Positions 1 through 13,320 of a DNA stretch of 64,000 bases are shown here, piece by piece. The translations under genes were made by a program, and so were the position numbers. The notes beneath the pieces are model-generated. The model was not told the DNA's origin and ran no database searches. It saw only the letters and a list, made by a program, of their open reading frames with translations. Origin of the DNA: Primula veris (taxonomy: Eukaryota > Streptophyta > Magnoliopsida > Ericales > Primulaceae); assembly GCA_963682055.1 (NCBI GenBank), contig OY821750.1, positions 2,792,501-2,856,500 on the forward strand, given 5' to 3'. How positions within the stretch are numbered: position 1 is the stretch's first letter; each line of letters starts with the position of its first letter.

Positions 1-3000
1 GGGAAGCATGGGGTAGTGCAATCTTATATTTTCCGTGGAATTCCTATAAGTCTTTTCGAGTGTTTAATAACTCGACGTACTTAACTTTGGTTTATTTTGT
101 TAAGGAAACACCGAAGCCTTTTCCACTTCCTACCGTTGATCGAATAGTAAAATCTGCAGCTGGGTGGGCACATTGTATTGCAGTCACAGGTATTGCTCAT
201 TTTCTACTCATTGTATGGAGAAGAAAATGACATCTTTGCCCTTTGGTTGCTGGGAATCAGAAGGAAGAAAAAGTCACAGCTTTTAAAGAAGCTTCAGGTA
301 CCAATGACTAAGGTTTTAAATTGGTTGCAGCTTATAAGCGCAGTTTTTTGCTTTTTCTTTCTTACAGTGGAGTGCACTTGGTTGACGAGCTCAAAAACTG
401 TGGTTTTTTGGATTTTTGGGCTGGAAAAGCTGTAAGCTTTAAGCTGGATGATTCTACTCTCTGTCTTTCAGCTCAAAAAATCCAGTATATTTGCTTGAAA
501 ACTGCAACCAAACAAGCCCTAATTTACTTTTTCTTCCTTCCCTTTGTCCCAGAACCAAATTGAGCATTCTAATTGTTTTGGTTAAATAAGTCTGCCTTTT
601 ATTTCATATAGAGCTAGCTAGATGAATCAAATTTCAGCAATGGTTTATCCCATCAAAGCAAATGTCAAATCTCAAATTTACTAAGGCTTTAATTTCAAAA
701 CGTTCATGATGTGGGGTAAAAAGGGCCTTCTATGGGAGGAGGGCCCAAATTTCAACTGAAAATCCCCCTGTTTTAAATATACTATGGTGAAAATATCTTT
801 CTTATATCCCAAATCTTTCAGATTTTACCATTTGGTAGTAGATGTTACCAAGTCTCACTGTAGAATATCAATCTACTCAAAAATGAATAAATAGTACACC
901 AAACGGCCTAAATTCACAATTTAGAAACCAAGTAAACAATATCAAAGAATTGGTGCACCAATCTATCACACTAACTTTCAAGACCAGTGTTCCAACTTCC
1001 AATGGTTAGATTTCGTATACAAAGATATTTAGTGTAAGAGCAATTAATACTTTAAGTTGAAATATTGGCAATAACGTACTACTTGGAGAACAGTGTAGAT
1101 TGGTGTCTAAATTGGTGTCAACTTGGTTTAGGCCACCAAATGTCTTGCGACGGCTCTGATTTTGAGGCAAAAGATTTAGTAAATCTGGGTATGAATTGCA
1201 GAAAAAGGAGAGGTATACGCATGGGGATGGAAAGAGTGTGTTCCGACTGGTAAGGTATTTGGAGACTTGGGGAACGAAGGGACAGACTCTTTATTGACTG
1301 AACAAGGTGAGATACAAAGGCTTATCTTCTAAAGATTATTTTTCTTCATTGAAAACCAGACGTTAACATGAAATAGGTCTTTATGATAGTCAACTCTCGC
1401 TCTGGGGGTGTTGAAGAAGGTGCTAAACGGAGGCGTATATCGCCAACTAAGCAAGCCGCAGAGAACTCATCATCTAGTGAAGAAAGTTTGTCTGCATTGC
1501 CTTGTCTTGTGACACTGAACCCGGGAATAAGAATTTCTACAGTTGCTGCTGGTGGCCGCCATACTTTAGTATTGTCAGGTAAACATAGTAACTTTCGAGA
1601 AAAAACTCATAACAACTCTGGTTTAAGTTCTTTACGAGAATAACTGTACCTTCAAACTATGCCCTAAAATAGGACCCTTTTCGAAAATGATATTGTAAAT
1701 ACAGGCCATACAAATTGGTATTTAAGAAGAGTTTTGTTTTTCTGTTCTGTAAATGGATTACAAGTTTGGAAATTTCTCTCTTACATTGGTGAGACATCCG
1801 TTCATGGGTTTTTATATAATAAAACTTTGGCATAGGTTTAGAACTCTTTGATAACTTCTCGGAAAAATAAGATCCTTTATGTTGTTATATTCCTGATGGC
1901 TTTTTGCTTGATTCTCCTGTTTAAAATGGGTAAAACTACAAGCCTAATGGAAACTTTCCATGAAAGAGGGTTAGATGGTATTGCCACTCAAGATTAAGAA
2001 GTAGGGCTCTTTTTGCAAGCAGTTTTGAGCTTGTGGAGATTTTTCGTTAAAATTTGTCCAAAATGTGGTTCTCGATTTGGTTCAAGGCTCTGGTTATACA
2101 AGATACTTGATAATTTCAAACAATATAAGATCCTTGATGTGGTATTTTCTTGAAATTTCAGATACAGGACAAGTCTGGGGTTGGGGCTATGGAGGTGAGG
2201 GTCAGCTAGGGTTGGGTTCAAGAGTACGAATAGTTTCGACTCCACATTTGGTGCCTTGCATTGATACCACCTCTCTAGGGAAAGACGGAACTTCTTCTCT
2301 CTCAACCCTTGGGTCGAAGGGACAGTATTCTGGAGTTCCAGGGAGCTATATAAAGGGAATTGCTTGTGGAGGAAGACACAGTGCTGTAATTACTGGTAAA
2401 AGTTCCTTTTTGATTTGTGTAGTATTATTTCAGAGTTGTGTACAATTTATCCCTAACATAAGAACTATTTTACATTTAATCACAAATTTAAATTACTTAG
2501 CAAGTACCGCCTCTGTCTTTTAGGGTCATAATTTTATTTTGGTGTGTCCCAAATAGTGGTCCATTCGGCTATTAAGAAACATCAAAGTACTATTATACCC
2601 TTATTTGGTACTTTGTGTTTTATCAAGAAGTTGTAATGGATAGTGGACTGAATAATTGATGAGGGGTAAAGTGGTAAACTATAATAAAATATAATTTTAG
2701 AGCCTGAAGCCTTTTATTAATTGGTGTGGAAACAAAAATGGCCACCTTTAGGGACAAAGGAAGGAGTAGTCTAGTACGCTAACATTACATTTCTGAGTGA
2801 TTTACTACATTTTTGTTGCACCATCTAGGAAAAATAATCATCCGTCTGGTACTAATTAATTAAAAATCCATGTGTTTTGTACATTATTCTATCACCTTTT
2901 TTTGCTTTGGAAAGTGTTCTTTGAAAAAAATTCTTTCAGTTCCCTAGAAATTTCTTTTCGATGTAGTGAACAAAAGCTGAACTAATTTGCTAAAGTTGAA

Positions 3001-6000
3001 GGACTATTTGCTAACTTGTATAGACTGACGTAGGAAATCAAAATCTGCTGATACTTTGTCTCTCTATCTGTTACATGTGTATGCTGATCTAATTTATCAC
3101 TCATGAGATGTGCTCAAGGTAGTGACTCGCTAACATACACTATTTTGTGTATTTTTACAGATGCTGGGGCACTACTTACTTTTGGTTGGGGATTATATGG
3201 ACAGGTGAGTCTAATTGGAGCGAGAAACTTCCTTGAGGTTTATGTACCTGTGATCTTTTTTATCAGTCCTCTTTGCTATTTAGAATCCACTGCATTTCTA
3301 TAGCTATATACAGAGGAGAAAGAAATCTCATAAAAGTGAACTTATACTCCTCCTAGTGTCCTTATTCATCCTGTCTTGATGAGCCTGTGTGTTCTTCTTT
3401 TGACCTAAATGACTAATCATTTTGTCAGTCAATTTTAGTTATTTTGAAGGTAATTGAACTCTCTATACAAATAGGGTTTAGCATAGGCGGAACAGATTAG
3501 ATATTTCTGCGTGTTGCATAACGAAGTTATTGTGGTCCAATGATTTTGTAAAGAAACTAGGAAAATTATTTGCTCTGATAATGCAATCTGCTAAAAGAGT
3601 TTGATAGAACAGAGTAATTATGTTAAAGAGGGTATTTGTCCTAAGAATTACCTTCGGATTTGTAACTTTGAGAGAAAGATAACGTAATACTGGGTGAGAT
3701 ATACATCTAACAGAGGTCGTTATTAGAAAGATTGTTTCTCCTATTATCAACTTTTCAGTACTAAAATGTCGGTAAGCTAGAAATGAAGCAAATAAGCAGA
3801 AAAATACTGTTCAAGATTTCTCTGGTTTCAGAAGGGGTTATGAGATCATTTTTTATCTTCTTCTTGTGTTTATATACGATAGATGTTCTTTTGAGTGAAG
3901 TGTGCGAATAGTCCCTATGTTTTGGGTCAAACCTCAGTTTAATCCCTATAGTTCCAGTTGCAACAATAGTGGTGTTCATACTTTAGGTAGAATTTCCATT
4001 ATATCCCCATGGTTTCAAATGAACTCCCCATAATCTGAGTAAGTTGCATTAAAAATCCCCACATTTTCAATATGTTACACAATTCAAGCCCATGTATAAT
4101 GCTATTGATCCCCATTAAAAAGGGACCACCTGTATAAGTATTAAGGGGGATCAGATTGAAACTTCCCTTAAGTATGGGAATTCTCCTTTTTTCTAACTTG
4201 ATTGGCATATTGTATGAGTTAAAATGGTCAAGATAGAAAACTTATGCTGGTGGCGCACATGTTTGTTGTGGTGGTATAGTGTGGGCAGGGGAGCACAGAT
4301 GACGAGCTGAGTCCTATTTGTGTGTCTTCTTTACTTGGCATAAATGTAGAAGGTGTGGCAGCGGGACTTTGGCACACTGTGTGTGTCTCGGCAGATGGAG
4401 ATGTTTACACGTTTGGTGGTAATCAATTTGGCCAACTGGGAACTGGCAGTGATCAGGCCGAGGTACTTCTCCTTTTACCTTCATCTATCCATAGCGCTTG
4501 TATGGTAATGTATTAAATATATAAGCTCGTACATTTTTTTATTTTAACTGAAATTTGTGTTTGGTAAAATGATGAAAAGTATACTTGTTTCTACTTTTGA
4601 GGCAAAGCAAGTATAATTTGACGAAGTGGGTTGATAAAATCCCTTTTCAATAAAAGAATATTTTTTTCCAACTTTACACGACAATTAAATCTGTTAATCA
4701 CCATCAATTAAAACAAGTCTATTTGCTTCTACCAATGGCATCCATGATGAATTTAAGTACACTTTTTCACCTTTAACAAAGAATATATTTTTGCACTTAT
4801 AAGCTGCAAACCGATAAGCTCAGAATGTCATGACATCATACTCTGCATAATCATCTTCAAATTTAACACAAAATCACACTTTTTAATTTCAGCTATCACA
4901 TGCACACGGTATGCCAGCATATCTATCATATTCTCGATCTTTAATTTGTCTATATTAAATACTACCAGCTTTTATTATTTTTCAAAATTGTTTCTCTTTT
5001 CTCTTTTCTCATTAGTAATAGTAAAAGAGAGTAATGGGAGAGAGAAAAGAGAAGATACTATTAGCTTAATTGTGGAGATCCAAATTTTCTATGAAGATTG
5101 GTGAGCCAGTAATAAGTGTCAACAGAGAGACGTTTAATCTTAGAGAACTTGTTGTGCGCATATTCTTTCGATTATATCTGAAAATTTAGAGGAAATGGCT
5201 CGTGAGATTGATGTGGGTATTTTAAAAATGTCTGTATTAACACCAAATAATGTCAACCAAAAACAGAAAGAGATAAACAACATCACTTGATCATATTCAT
5301 GGGGATGGGGGTTCCACCATGAAAATGAGGGAATAAGTCATCCTTGTTAGGTTCAGCAATTCTGTGTTGTTGATTTTGATTGCTTAAAAGTGTATAGTGT
5401 ATTTGCGCATTCGCATATAGAAATGTTCCTAAATTATACCATCTTTAATGCAGGCACAATTTCTCTTAACATATAGATTACTTGTATTATTTGTGAAGCT
5501 GATGGGCAAAATTGTAAGAATTTATTAAATTAACTTTAGTTTTGTTAATATTCTGCTGCAGACTCTGCCTAGGCTGCTTGATACTCCAAATTTGGAAAAT
5601 GTACGTGCTAAAGTTGTATCTTGCGGGGCTCGCCACAGTGCTGTTGTTGCAGGTATGAGAAACTCTCCTGGTATTGTATACTGATTTTCAAACCGAGAGG
5701 ACTAACCGTTATATATCATGAATAATTACTAAGTGCAGCTTCCCATTTCTTTAATTAGTAAGAGTTGTATTTCCTTGTAGAATCAATAGAGGAGATTTTG
5801 GCATATGGTGGCCAAATTGACAATGTGCTTACTGCTGATAAAAATTTGGTCATAGTGTTACCCCAAGATTGTTGTAGGCTGTACCTGTACATGAGTTCAC
5901 CTGAAAGCTAGACAAAACATTAACCAATCTATTATTTATATGAAAATATTAATTTTTTGGTGTATTAAGGATCCGCTTGGCTACAGATTCCCTGGGATGA

Positions 6001-6975
6001 ATTTCTTATTTTTTTATTTTAAATTAATGGTTGTTTTAGCTTTTAAAAAGCAGATTTTTTAGGCAAAACAAAAAAGCAAAAAATAAATAAATTTCGAAAA
6101 TCTGATTTTTCAGTGGATTTCTGAAACAGCTTTTTTGAAGCTGATTTTTGACCAGAAAATCTGTCGGCAAACAGAACTTTAATATTATTTGTAATTCAAT
6201 GCCTGAAAACGAGTAAATTTTGGAAGGTTCAGCTTTAACTTTCGTATAGAATATCGATTTGTTGGTTTATGAGACATTAAAAAATGCATTTTCCTTGACC
6301 CCCAGAAAGTTATTAAAAACAGTGGCTCATCTAGCTGTTGTATAGTATAAGGTCACTTTTGGTATTAGACTTGAAGTTATATTGCCTCTCATCCTAGTCA
6401 AGATAAGAAATAACATGAGAAAATGACTCTTTGCTTTCATGCTTGATTGCACAGCTTCAAAGAAAAAGCATTTTTATTCCTTTTGTTTATTACTTTCTTG
6501 CAGATGATGGAAAAGTATTTTGTTGGGGTTGGAACAAGTATGGCCAGGTATTACAAGGAACATTTGTCTGTCTATGTTTTTTCTATGTAATATAATGTCT
6601 TGTTGTAATTCACAAGCAAAAAGAGAAGGGAGTAGTAAATTGACTAGTTATTGGCTTCTATCCTGAAATAGAGAATTACCCCAATCTCTTTTGTTGATCA
6701 ATTTTGTTTTAGAAGTTTCAGCTTAAACTTTCTCCATTCTGACGGTCTATTATACTTTAGAACATTTAATCGACTGCGTTGACATTATAACTTCTGTCTG
6801 TTTGTACCTTTTCCTATTTTGTCCATTGACTGCTTTTTTTTGCTTTACGCAGCTTGGCTTAGGAGATGTGATTGACCGTAATATTCCTGCTCAAGTGCCA
6901 ATTGACGGTTGTGTCCCAAAAAATGTTGCGTGTGGATGGTGGCATACCCTTCTTTTAGCTGAGTCGCCAACTTGA
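1..6975 (+). CDS. RCC1-repeat (regulator of chromosome condensation family) protein, 3' part, ten exons
   Basis: Coding exons read by hand: 1-12, 105-189, 1202-1306, 1390-1578, 2162-2395, 3161-3204, 4280-4462, 5562-5652, 6504-6547, 6853-6975. They sum to 1110 bases, 369 residues plus TGA, with GT-AG introns and consistent phases. The N-terminus (I estimate about 100 residues) lies left of the window. Repeated RCC1 blade signatures are visible: AAGWAHCIAVT, AAGGRHTLVLS with GQVWGWGYGGEGQLGLGS, ACGGRHSAVIT with FGWGLYGQ, AAGLWHTVCVS with FGGNQFGQLGTGS, SCGARHSAVVA with FCWGWNKYGQLG, and a final ACGWWHTLLL. A charged linker (EEGAKRRRISPTKQAAENSS) sits between blades and could serve as a nuclear signal. 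From memory it is collinear with the Arabidopsis RCC1-family proteins At3g53830/At3g26100. The beta-propeller fold is secure; substrate and partner are unknown. It is not UVR8, because it has this linker and lacks the UVR8 C-terminal tail. Confidence 0.9.
309..530. repeat. GCTT-rich MITE-like repeat in RCC1 intron
   Basis: Intronic copy of a dispersed family. The left end reads TTGGTTGCAGCTTATAAGC and the right end reads AAAACTGCAACCAAACAAGC, so the ends are imperfect inverted repeats (GGTTGCAG/CTGCAACC). The interior carries several AAGCTTTAAGCTGGAT-like motifs. Related copies lie near 8.05, 9.9, 10.35, 10.9, 11.05, 48.5 and 51.5 kb. It resembles a hAT- or Harbinger-type miniature element, but no clean target duplication is seen, so the class is unassigned. 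Confidence 0.5.
5971..6177. mobile_element. MITE-like inverted-repeat element in RCC1 intron
   Basis: The left end, CCGCTTGGCTACAGATT followed by CCCTGG, is mirrored at the right by CCAGAAAATCTGTCGGCAAA, which in reverse complement reads TTTGCCGACAGATTTTCTGG. The interior is AT-rich with no ORF. A degraded relative sits at about 13078-13241. It lies wholly inside the intron between the exons ending at 5652 and starting at 6504. Class uncertain, hAT-like at best. Confidence 0.5.
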
Positions 6976-9071
6976 TATACTTGGGCACTAAAAACTTTGG
7001 AAACAATTTTGTTAGGTTAGTAGTTTGCAGTGGATGGATCATCATCTAACTACGTGTATGTACATAGAGTATCTATGTATGCGTCATTGCCAAAAATGAT
7101 TATTCTTTCATGGTTGAACTCCACCCTAACTGGTTATGTTTTAGAGGTGTTGTAGATGAGACAGGTTGGTTATGCTGTATCTTATTGTGTACATATCCTT
7201 TTATGAATTGCCACTTTTGTTTTTCTGATTTAGATTTACTTACATGTGTACAATGTTTGTTGTGCAACTCTATGATGATGGTCGATTAATGCGTTGCCGC
7301 AACTATTATGGCTAATGAGACTTGCGATTGTTGACTGCCACTTAAAAGGTGGTACCATCACTGGGCATCATTCTGGAAGATGTTCATTCTACCTTCTTTG
7401 TTGAACATCTTCCCAAATTAACCAGAGGCTTTCATATTGGGCCCGGGATTTGACTCGAAAATCCTCTAAATACTTTTGCATATGGTAAAACACAAACAGT
7501 TTTCAACGAGTGTGAACGCAAGAGTCTCCCACGGAATAGACAATTAAAGATGTAAGCTATGGTACGACAGGGTAAGAACATCAAATGCAAGCTAATTCAT
7601 GGAAGGTTTTAAAAATAGCCAGCCAATGTTCCGCAAAGAGGTCAACTCATTTATTCCAGAAAACTACAATATGCCCATTTTCACAAGTGAACAAAATTGC
7701 AGAGGATAAGACTAAGTAGTTCAGAAAGCTGCAGATTACCAAAAAAATAAAAAAAATAAAAATCACAAAGCTGCAGTCGAAACAATTGCAACTTCTTTAT
7801 TAAAGATATTAGGAGGTTTGAACGTTATAAAATATTACGGTATTATACGAAGACAACAGTTGAAAAAGGTTAGAAACGCATAATGTCACAGATTGATCTT
7901 TTCAAGCAACCCTGCAAGGCAAGTGGCAAATTAGCACAGTCGAAGTCAGTTTCATAATAGGGAAATCAAGCAGTCCTTTACAGCACAATATGAAATACAA
8001 ATAGAGAGAAATGTTAGGACAAATTTCAGAAAGCACACCTGGGCCTTATTTGGCTGGAGCTTTAAGTTCAGTAATTTTTACTTTTTTGATTAAAATCTAG
8101 GCTGCATTTGGTTCACTGGCTTAGAAGCTAAACTTTTCAGGATCTTTGAACTAAATAAGAAAAGAACCTCTTAAGAGTAAGACTACACAGTGGTTCTTGC
8201 TTAAGAAAAGCTCAATTTTTTATGACTCACAAAATCGTATAATTTTTTTTGGACACGGGCAGTCTTGCACAGACCTGGACTATGCCATATCGGCGGCTCC
8301 ACTCGACCACTTTGTCACTGAACCCAAAATACTACTCAAAATTCTTCGAAAGCTACAATACGTCGAACACAAATAATGTCAAAACAGTCAATGAGGAATT
8401 ATCGAAGAAAAATCAGGGATGACAAATATTCCGCCTAGAAAGGTGGGAATCATTAATTGATGCAAATGTAGTAAATTTACTACATCTATCACAACAACAA
8501 GAATTATAAATGACAAGTATAATACAGTACTTACTAGATATGTATCGTAACTCGATATTAAAATAGCATTCTACTATGTTTAGAAAGTTTTATAATTAAA
8601 AAAAAAGAGGAAAAGAAAGAAAGTTGTATAATTACCTAATTCGGGATCTCTTTTCACTAAATGATTTCTCAAACATGGATTGCAAACAATAACACTACAG
8701 TCTGGAAATTAATATCAATGTCGTGAATATCCCAACATCACATACATCCACAACAGCATTGAGGCACATAATTCAGCAAAACACAGCGAGTGAACTACAC
8801 TTAAATTCTCAAAAATTGAGTCAAAAGACTATGATTCTGGATACAGAGATTTAAAGAAATGAATAAAACGAGGTTGCAAGTTCTAAAAATTTATTCGATG
8901 GAAAAGTGAGACAAAAATTGCTAGATGTTCCCATCACAATGCTTAATATATATAATTGATAACAATAACATCAGAATTTCCATAAAAAGGTACCAAAAAG
9001 TTTAACAGATTGTCAACTTTGGAAATACAAAACATGCATGCTCAATGCAGTCTAAAGCAAAGGCAAAATAT
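6976..9071. other. RCC1 3' flank and convergent intergenic region
   Basis: The first 325 bases or so are the likely 3' UTR and flank of the RCC1 gene. The block 7101-7290 is repeated at 15.25-15.7 kb (see findings). The rest, towards the convergent KRI1-like fragment, is AT-rich and has no convincing ORF. It includes a degraded member of the GCTT-rich repeat family around 8045-8225. Confidence 0.5.
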
Positions 9072-9886
<815 letters not shown>

Positions 9887-11205
9887 CTGAAAGCTAAATT
9901 CCGTTTGGTGGCTCAACTTCAATTTTGCAAACCTTTATTTTTACTCCCCTGAAAATGCAAAAAGCTTTAAGCCGGATGAACCCAAATTTCTCCGAAACCT
10001 AAAAAAATCCAGCCTATTTGCTTAAAAGCTGAAACTAGACAACCCTTATAACTGAATAATCTTCTCTACCCTATTTATTAAAACCCCAGACTATCAATAC
10101 CTTAACTGCATATGCATACTTACGAAGAGAAAAGCTTTTGAATTTTGATACATACATATGAAGGCCACTAAGGATTATAATTTGCATGAGAAATTAGTAC
10201 ACTGAAACATTCTTTTACGGCATTTATACAAATAGTGATTAGATAATGGACCACTTCAGATTGAATTTAGCTAGGCCTTTTTTGGGTTTAATTATCTGCC
10301 TGGGGAGTACATTTGCAAGAATAGAACTCAAAAGGCTGCAGCTTTTGAGATTATTTTTTTTTGCAGAAAGCTAAATTGCATTTAGTTGCACAGCTTTTAT
10401 TTATTTTGCTGATCTCCTTTATTTTTTTGCCTGAAAAGACTAGAAGCTTTATTAACCAAACTTTTTTAGCAACCTAACAGTTCCAGCTTATTTGCTTAAA
10501 AGCTACAACCAAACAAGCATTAATTTAACTAAATAAGCTTTCTCTGCCCCTGTTTATCAGACTCCTAAACTATCAACCAACCAAACAAGCATATGCTTTA
10601 CATATAAAGAGAGAAACTTTCTATATATACATATCAGGACCACTGAGGATTATAATTTACACAACTAATTGGTGTACTCAAACATTCTAAAAGGAAGTTA
10701 TACAAATAGTTTATCAGTTAATGAATCACTTAAAAATTATACTTAGCTGTTGTAATGATTTTCAAGCAAAAACACCAAAAGACGTTAACAAATAAATTTC
10801 CATTGCATGTACAGAAACTCTGATGGGTATTTGAAAATCTCACCTACAGAAACTTACTAAGCAATGTTTCGTTGAGGCTTTAAACTCAATTTTTTTCCCT
10901 GAAAGCTAGATTGCATTGGGTTGCTCACTTTTTATTTTATTTAGCTGAAAAGGCTACAAGATTTAGCAAGATGAACCCAAATTTTTCACAACAAAGCTTA
11001 TTTGCTAAAATCTGCAACCAATCAAGCCTTTTAAAGTACTATTTGGTTGCAGTTTTAATGTCAGATTTTTTTACTGAAAGCTAGATTGCCTTTTGGTTGC
11101 TCAGCTTTTATATAGTTTTACTGAGCTTCTTACATTCTTGCCTGAAAAAGAAGCCAACTTTCCTGCAACCTAACAAATTTACTAAAACAACTGAATTAGG
11201 CTGAA
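9887..11205. repeat. Degenerate tandem array built on the GCTT-rich repeat, about 3 units
   Basis: The seed AAGCTAAATT(C/G)C.TTTGGTTG recurs near 9890, 10366, 10899 and 11076. It is followed by CTGAAAAGGCTACAAG-type and CTTAAAAGCT.CAACCAA-type sequence. The intervening sequence is repeated too: the block at 10085-10260 (CTATCAATACC, ACATATGAAGGCCACT, GGATTATAATTT) reappears at 10560-10740, and its start reappears at about 11220. Spacing is about 475-535 bases between the first three units, then about 177. Confidence 0.6.
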
Positions 11206-11356
11206 CTGCCATGCTGATTAAAACCCTAGACTATCAAAACCCATAACTGCAAATTCATACATATGAATAGCAAAACTCATTCACAAACACAAACGCCAAA
11301 AAGGATGTACAACTATGGAACATACGTACTTTGGTGACACACTGCGTACTTACATA

Positions 11357-11713
11357 TTTAACAATAATACAAACAAATCAGGATATATGACAATGAGATT
11401 AAGGTAGTGTAAGACATTCTTAGAGAGTGCTTTGAGTCCTTTTTTTCTATTCCTTTTCTATTTCATTTTGAGGTTGTATAAAAATACACTTTAAAGTTCA
11501 TAATCAGCATAATGTACGCTTAAAAAGGTTAATAATCAGCATAAAGTACAATCAAATTTCCATTTTATGTAAAGAAATTAAGATGGGTATTAGGGAAAAG
11601 CTCACATGGACCAATTTGCTACATAAACGGATCAAAGGTTAATCTCATTGTCATATACGAGCCTATTGAATCTATACCTAATAATATATCCAGATTTATT
11701 TGTATTATTGTTA
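11357..11713. repeat. Interrupted inverted repeat (arms about 44 bp)
   Basis: The arm at 11357-11402 (AACAATAATACAAACAAATC, then GGATATATGACAATGAGATT) is found as its reverse complement at 11639-11713. There the second arm is split by about 28 extra bases. The transcript could fold back; more likely these are remains of a transposon. Two direct copies of a block with ATTAAGATGGGTATTAGGG, at about 11550-11640 and 11722-11815, overlap it. Confidence 0.6.
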
Positions 11714-12029
11714 CACATGTACAATTAAATTTCCATTTCATATAAATAAATTAAGATGGGTATTAGGGAAAAGCTCAAATTTGCTACATAAACGAAGCAA
11801 AGGTTAATTTACCTGTTAATAAAAACCCAGCCTCATTTCATAGGGAACTTCAAAGTGACCAGATTAGTAAACCCTTAAAAAAGCGCGCTTCGTAATGAAA
11901 AAGCTCGATTCAAAGCTTAAAAAAGCTTTAAAAGCTAGCTTTTCCGCTTTTTGGGCAGCTAAAAACGCTTTTTACGCGTTTAGCTAAGATTTCGCTGGTT
12001 AATACACTGCATATGAAGAGCAATATATA

Positions 12030-12264
12030 CTCTCTCCGTTCCCATTTAATTGTTCATTACGAAACTACGTGCAATTTTGACCGACTTATAACATTTATCG
12101 AAATTATCGAAATAATTTTTTTTAAAATCTAATCATAAAATTTAACATTTGAACTACATGATCAACTTTTGAAAATTTTCATTCCGACAATTTTGATATA
12201 AGTTCTTGGTAGGTCAAAATAGTACGTAGTTTCGTAATGGACAATTAAATCGGAACGGATGGAG
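12030..12264. mobile_element. Stowaway-type MITE (Tc1/mariner class)
   Basis: About 53 bp terminal inverted repeats are visible. The left end is CTCTCTCCGTTCCCATTTAA and continues through TGTTCATTACGAAACTACGT. The right end in reverse complement begins CTCCATCCGTTCCGATTTAA and continues TGTCCATTACGAAACTACGT. TA dinucleotides flank both sides (12028-12029, 12265-12266). Length is 235 bp, with no coding capacity. The CTCC.TCCGT terminus and TA target are diagnostic of Stowaway elements. Confidence 0.9.
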
Positions 12265-12645
12265 TATGAAACATAACATATAAAAAAAGACCAACCCACA
12301 AAATATTTAACACGTGTAAGTGTATACATATGTATTAAAAAGCTGCAGAAAAAATAACCAGCTTATTTCCTAAATAAGTCTTAACTAATTTGCTTAAAAG
12401 CTTCTACCAAATAAGAATTAAATTAACTAAACAAAACTTATCATATGAAGAGAAATAACAGTTTATATATATATATAAAGAGAGTGATAAAGAGAATACC
12501 AACCCATAATACAATTAGACATGTGAATAATATATATATATATATATGATTTTAGTGAACTAACCATGCATGCAGACACTTTAGAGAGAGAGAGAGAATA
12601 ATTTAGGGTTTGGTCTTTTGTATATAAATATTTATGTTTCTACAA

Positions 12646-13320
12646 AAAAAAATATTCAAATTTTGTGTTTTTTTAACATTTTAGTACACAATATTTAGTT
12701 TTTACTAATTTTGATCTCAACCTACCGGTGTTTGTACGATTAACGGTTTAACACCGGTACATGCATTATGTCGAAGATTTATTTATGGCGGGTGTTGACC
12801 CAAAATAAATGTATTTGAAAAGTCATGTCGGGTTTGGTTTTCTAAGTAGTCTATTCGTATAGCTTTACGTTTTTATATTATTTCGGAGAAAAAAAGTTGT
12901 TTATTAATCAAAATTTGTGTTTTTACCATTTTAGTACAAAAGATTTGGTTTTTACTAAATAGGGTCTCAGCCTACTAGTGTTCGTTCGATTAATATGATT
13001 TAACACCATAAATCGATGGAGTTGCAATCACATGGCAACAAAAAAAATTAGTTGAGTTTCTTATTATAAAAATGCGTGGCTGTTTGAACAATCAGATTAT
13101 TTAGATTTAAAAAATCAATTTTTTAGGCAAAAAAAGATAAATAATACAGATTTTTAAAATTTATATTTTCAGTGGATTTTAAAAACATATTTTTAAATTT
13201 TAATTTTGGACCAAAAAATCCGTTATAGCAAACGGACGTTATATCTCAATTTGAATGTTTATTTATGATGGGTGTTGACCCAAAATAAATGTATTTGAAA
13301 AGTCATGTCGGGGTGAATCA
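12646..13320. repeat. Direct duplication of about 190 bp, second copy split by a MITE
   Basis: Copy 1 at about 12650-12835 (ACATTTTAGTACACAATATT, TTTAACACCGGTACATG, GGCGGGTGTTGACCCAAAA, AAAGTCATGTCGGG) is repeated from about 12905 to 13315. In copy 2 the block breaks after the TTTAACACC motif. An unrelated stretch of about 250 bases follows, including a degraded MITE at about 13078-13241. The copy resumes at about 13257 with GATGGGTGTTGACCCAAAAT. The MITE therefore inserted after the duplication, or the copies are two LTR-like or dispersed repeats of different age. Confidence 0.6.

Noticed and set aside
178..563. Overlapping open frames near the left edge
   Set aside because: They start inside the intron following the exon at 105-189 and run through a repeat; the RCC1 reading uses other frames and splices past them.
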